Source: SpSt-28 sp044343155 (lineage in GTDB: Archaea; Aenigmatarchaeota; Aenigmatarchaeia; CG10238-14; SpSt-28). From it: DNA of 15,162 nt. The position numbers were made by a program, and so were the translations under genes. This document shows, in pieces, positions 12,573 to 15,162 of the stretch. Location of the stretch: the NCBI GenBank assembly GCA_044343155.1, contig JAVZSS010000014.1, forward strand, positions 1-15,162, written 5' to 3'. The first letter of the stretch is position 1, and each line of letters starts with the position of its first letter. A model generated the notes under the pieces. The model was not told the DNA's origin, did not search any database, and worked only from the letters and a program-made list of their open reading frames with translations.

Positions 12573-14711
12573 TTAACTACTTTTAAACTTCTCTATTTCT
12601 AAACCTATATTTTTTGATGGTAAAAAGAGATACAAAATTATTCCTATAAATATTACTATAACTATTATTAACACGAAATGCCATGGAAACTTACCTTTTA
12701 TTTTTTCTCCAGAAATTGCTAATAATGATAATTTTTCTCCATAAGATTCAAAATATACAAAATTCTCATCCTCACTTAATTTTTCAGTATTCAATTTTTC
12801 CCACTCATTTCCATCCCACCTATATAAAGCTATTGTTGAACTATCTATTTTATTCGAATCAATCCAACTTTTATCCACTTTAAACCTAATTTTTACATTC
12901 CTAATTAAATCTTCTGAAATATTTGTAGAAATTTCTAAAAATAGAAAAACATTCCCTGGAGGAACTTTACTAGGTAATTGTGTAGGAGTTTTAACCTCTA
13001 AATAAATATTATTTTGATCACTCTTAACTTCTATAACTATTTGTCTTATTTTTACCAATTCTTCATTTTCTACATTTATAATGTTTGGCATTAATGAAGA
13101 AAAGTTATAAATATGTTTTAATCTACCACTTTCTTCAGTTATTGTAGTTTGAGTTTCGTTTGTCCTATTTGTGCTTTCATTTGTTGTTGAGATATTAGGC
13201 TTTAGCGCAAAAACTCTTACTACTTTTGTAATTTGATAAGAAGTATAGTTTTCATTCCCACTTGTATTAAAAGTAAAAACATAATAGCCAGGCTTATCAG
13301 TTATTAGGTCATAGTAAAGTTCTGACAGCTTAGTATTATTTAAATAAAATTCACAAACTAATTGCTCTGGGCATCCAATAGCAATAATTGTTCTATTAAC
13401 AGGAACACCATAATCCCCAGTATTATAGATATCTAAATATGGAGTAGCCTTTTCTATTTTCAAATTTCCAAAGTAACATACTTTTTCATTTTGACTATCT
13501 TCCCCACAAAAAGACCAAGTATATTCACCTGCCTTTAAATCCCTAACTATAAAAGAAAATACCTGAGATTGAGGATTAGAAATAGAAAAATAATATTCTT
13601 TTCCTTCAATAGAAAAGCTCACATTAGTTATATTGTTCTCAGGATAAGATGGTGAAGTAAAATTTATTTTAAATTCATAACTTTTTCCAGGAGCATATTT
13701 TTCTTCTGATGGAGCTTTCAAAATTGTATAGTTAAGTCTAGGATATATTACTCTAACCCAATAAGTTACGCCACTAGAATTTGAAGTATAGTTTTGATTA
13801 CCAGTAGAATTAACAAAAAGAAAATAATACCCAATTTTAGTGAAAGTATAAGAGAGATTTACGAAATCTTCTTTACAAGGTGAATAAAGAGAACTATCGT
13901 TCAAAAATGCATAAATACATCCTTTTGAAGTTATATTAATTTCTACTCTAGAACCATTTACAACTGTTATATTATTGTTTTTTATACCATCTAAAAAAAC
14001 ATTTATCATATTTGGCGCTTTTTCAACCTCAAAAAAATAAATTTCTGAATAATTTTTATTGCCTCCTGTATCGTTGACTGAAAAAGAAAAGTTATAGTTT
14101 CCTGCGGGAAGATCATATACACTAAAATTTACAAGAGACTCTTTCTTTCCTACACATTTACTTTCAACAAAATTTTCTGATAAATAAAATTCCAAACAAT
14201 CAACTTTAACATCGTCTTTTACAAGAACAGAAAAATTATATAGTGCACCCTCTGAATAAACAAGTTTACTATTATTTAAAGGAGAAATAATACTAATAAA
14301 TGGCATAGTCACATCTTTAACTTCTATACTAATATTTGTTGAATTTTCTGGTATTTCAAATACAAAAGTATAATATCCAATCTCATTCACTTCTATATTT
14401 CCACTCAGATTCAAAATTAGAGAAGAATTTACTTCATTCAATAAATCTCCAGAACATGATAAAAGATAATCACTCGTCCATTGACAAGAACCTCTTTCAA
14501 TTTCATGAGATGTTATTCTTGAAAAAACTGGTGGAATATTAACATTTAAGGAAGTTACAGTTAAGCTTAAATTTAAAAGAGAAATATTGAAAGTTAAAGT
14601 TACTGATTGAGAAGCATTTACAATATTTGGCTCTACACTTACATCAATTTGAGAGTAGGCTAAATAAAATAATATAGAAAAAAAAGCTAAAGCAAAAATA
14701 GCTTTTTTCAT
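12573..14711 (-). CDS. Secreted, membrane-anchored surface protein with PGF-pre-PGF domain
   Basis: This is a 712-aa protein. Residues 1-20 form a signal peptide (MKKAIFALAFFSILFYLAYS). The long middle is beta-rich and carries repeated Ig/cadherin-like modules with segments such as LPAGNYNFSFSVNDTGGNKNY and similar YTSN/NYT patterns. It has a very large number of N-x-S/T sequons, suggesting heavy N-glycosylation. Residues about 520-670 match the PGF-pre-PGF domain (GRLKHIYNFSSL, then VPPGNVFLFLEIS, FKVDKSWIDSN, ALYRWDGNEWEKL). A membrane helix follows at about 677-698 with a short charged tail. It is probably an S-layer or adhesion-type surface glycoprotein, exposed outside the cell and anchored at its C-terminus. 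The start has a TATA-like box ATTTAAAT at 14731-14738. The substrate or partner is unknown. Confidence 0.85.
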   Translation of the reverse strand: MKKAIFALAFFSILFYLAYSQIDVSVEPNIVNASQSVTLTFNISLLNLSLTVTSLNVNIPPVFSRITSHEIERGSCQWTSDYLLSCSGDLLNEVNSSLILNLSGNIEVNEIGYYTFVFEIPENSTNISIEVKDVTMPFISIISPLNNSKLVYSEGALYNFSVLVKDDVKVDCLEFYLSENFVESKCVGKKESLVNFSVYDLPAGNYNFSFSVNDTGGNKNYSEIYFFEVEKAPNMINVFLDGIKNNNITVVNGSRVEINITSKGCIYAFLNDSSLYSPCKEDFVNLSYTFTKIGYYFLFVNSTGNQNYTSNSSGVTYWVRVIYPRLNYTILKAPSEEKYAPGKSYEFKINFTSPSYPENNITNVSFSIEGKEYYFSISNPQSQVFSFIVRDLKAGEYTWSFCGEDSQNEKVCYFGNLKIEKATPYLDIYNTGDYGVPVNRTIIAIGCPEQLVCEFYLNNTKLSELYYDLITDKPGYYVFTFNTSGNENYTSYQITKVVRVFALKPNISTTNESTNRTNETQTTITEESGRLKHIYNFSSLMPNIINVENEELVKIRQIVIEVKSDQNNIYLEVKTPTQLPSKVPPGNVFLFLEISTNISEDLIRNVKIRFKVDKSWIDSNKIDSSTIALYRWDGNEWEKLNTEKLSEDENFVYFESYGEKLSLLAISGEKIKGKFPWHFVLIIVIVIFIGIILYLFLPSKNIGLEIEKFKSS

Positions 14712-14730
14712 AAACTTATTAGCTTTGAAA

Positions 14731-14738
14731 ATTTAAAT
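14731..14738 (-). promoter_or_regulatory. TATA-like box for the surface-protein gene
   Basis: The palindromic ATTTAAAT lies 20-27 bases before the minus-strand ATG at 14711, a typical leaderless spacing. It is within the 32-base gap to the divergent nuclease gene and is too close to that start (14744) to serve it in the usual way. Confidence 0.45.
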
Positions 14739-14743
14739 AAAAA

Positions 14744-15162
14744 ATGATTTATGTAACAAAAGCTGATGGTAGTAAGCAGCTATTTGATAGGAACAAAGTT
14801 TTGAATACATGTTTAAGATTAAGATTAAGTTATGAAGATGCTGAAAAAATAACGGAAAAAATAGAAAAGAAAGTGTATGATGGTATACCTACTAAAAAAA
14901 TTCTTCAAATGATTTTTAGATTTGCATCATTATATAGAAAATCGTTAAAATATCAAATAGATTTAAGAGAAAGTATATCCCTTCTTAGACCAAAGCCTGA
15001 CTTTGAAAAATTTATTGGAATTGTTTTTGAAACTCTAGGCTATGAAATTAAAACCAATTTAATAATTCCTGGAAGATGCATTGAGCATGAAATAGATGTA
15101 GTTGCAAAAAAAGATGATGAAACTTTAATGATTGAAGTTAAGCACCATACAAATCCTCATAA
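14744..15162 (+). CDS. ATP-cone plus PD-(D/E)xK nuclease domain protein (partial, runs off edge)
   Basis: The first 139 codons are in the window and the frame stays open to the last base. Residues 1-82 resemble an ATP-cone, the nucleotide-sensing domain found in ribonucleotide reductases and NrdR (YVTKADGSKQLFDRNKV, then IPTKKILQMIF). From about residue 86 a restriction-endonuclease-like fold begins: FEKFIGIVFETLGYEI, then EHEIDVVA with D118, and LMIEVKHH with E131-x-K133, giving the PD-(D/E)xK catalytic pattern of Mrr-type domains. ATP-cone proteins fused to such a domain are known in archaea, and their function is not settled. Further catalytic or specificity regions may lie beyond the edge. 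It is divergent from the surface-protein gene. Confidence 0.8.
   Translation, partial: MIYVTKADGSKQLFDRNKVLNTCLRLRLSYEDAEKITEKIEKKVYDGIPTKKILQMIFRFASLYRKSLKYQIDLRESISLLRPKPDFEKFIGIVFETLGYEIKTNLIIPGRCIEHEIDVVAKKDDETLMIEVKHHTNPH

Noticed and set aside
12683..12883. 66-aa plus-strand reading frame
   Set aside because: It is antisense to the PGF-pre-PGF region and has no recognisable pattern.
1..15162. CRISPR arrays, insertion sequences and rRNA genes
   Set aside because: No regularly spaced direct repeats, no transposase-like protein with terminal inverted repeats and no rRNA-like sequence were seen.

Overview
The window looks like a chromosomal segment from a small-genome archaeon, probably of the DPANN type. 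The DNA is strongly A+T-rich and genes are packed with gaps of a few bases. Most start codons follow TATA-like boxes about 20-30 bases upstream, as expected for leaderless archaeal transcripts. Marker genes agree: an archaeal-type YchF GTPase with an NKxD G4 motif, an LSm protein, a KH-less beta-CASP nuclease (aCPSF2 type), a DUF357 protein, a surface protein with a PGF-pre-PGF domain, and a tRNA with bulge-helix-bulge introns. The lineage within archaea is an inference; no rRNA is present.

Left part (1-6194): an apparently uncharacterised locus arranged around a divergent promoter at about 4841-4867. Leftward run two tiny two-helix membrane proteins (50 and 53 aa, overlapping as TAATG), a 581-aa coiled-coil protein of unknown family, a 632-aa endonuclease IV-like TIM-barrel metalloprotein with a large helical insertion (joined to the 581-aa gene by an ATGA overlap), and a nucleotidyltransferase. 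Rightward run two paralogous unknown proteins sharing EDCLA/DDCLA, GPNP, ERDF-WD and TEY-QDT motifs, then an 88-aa coiled-coil protein.

Middle part (6234-11842): mostly recognisable genes. These are a YIP1-like membrane protein, the YchF GTPase, a small helical unknown protein ending back-to-back with ychF, an aCPSF2-type nuclease translationally coupled to an MgtC/DUF4010 membrane protein, a DUF357 protein followed by a zinc HIT-family hydrolase, and an LSm protein.

Right part (11902-15162): a tRNA-Lys(UUU) gene carrying two introns (21 nt at position 30/31 and 36 nt at 37/38), a ScpB-like chromosome segregation protein, a 712-aa secreted and membrane-anchored surface protein on the opposite strand, and the start of an ATP-cone plus PD-(D/E)xK nuclease gene running off the edge.

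The RNA genes and proteins (tRNA, LSm, aCPSF2, YchF) point to RNA processing and translation housekeeping. The 1-6194 locus is the part that known families do not explain and is the best candidate for a new system. All calls are from reading the sequence; no database search was possible.
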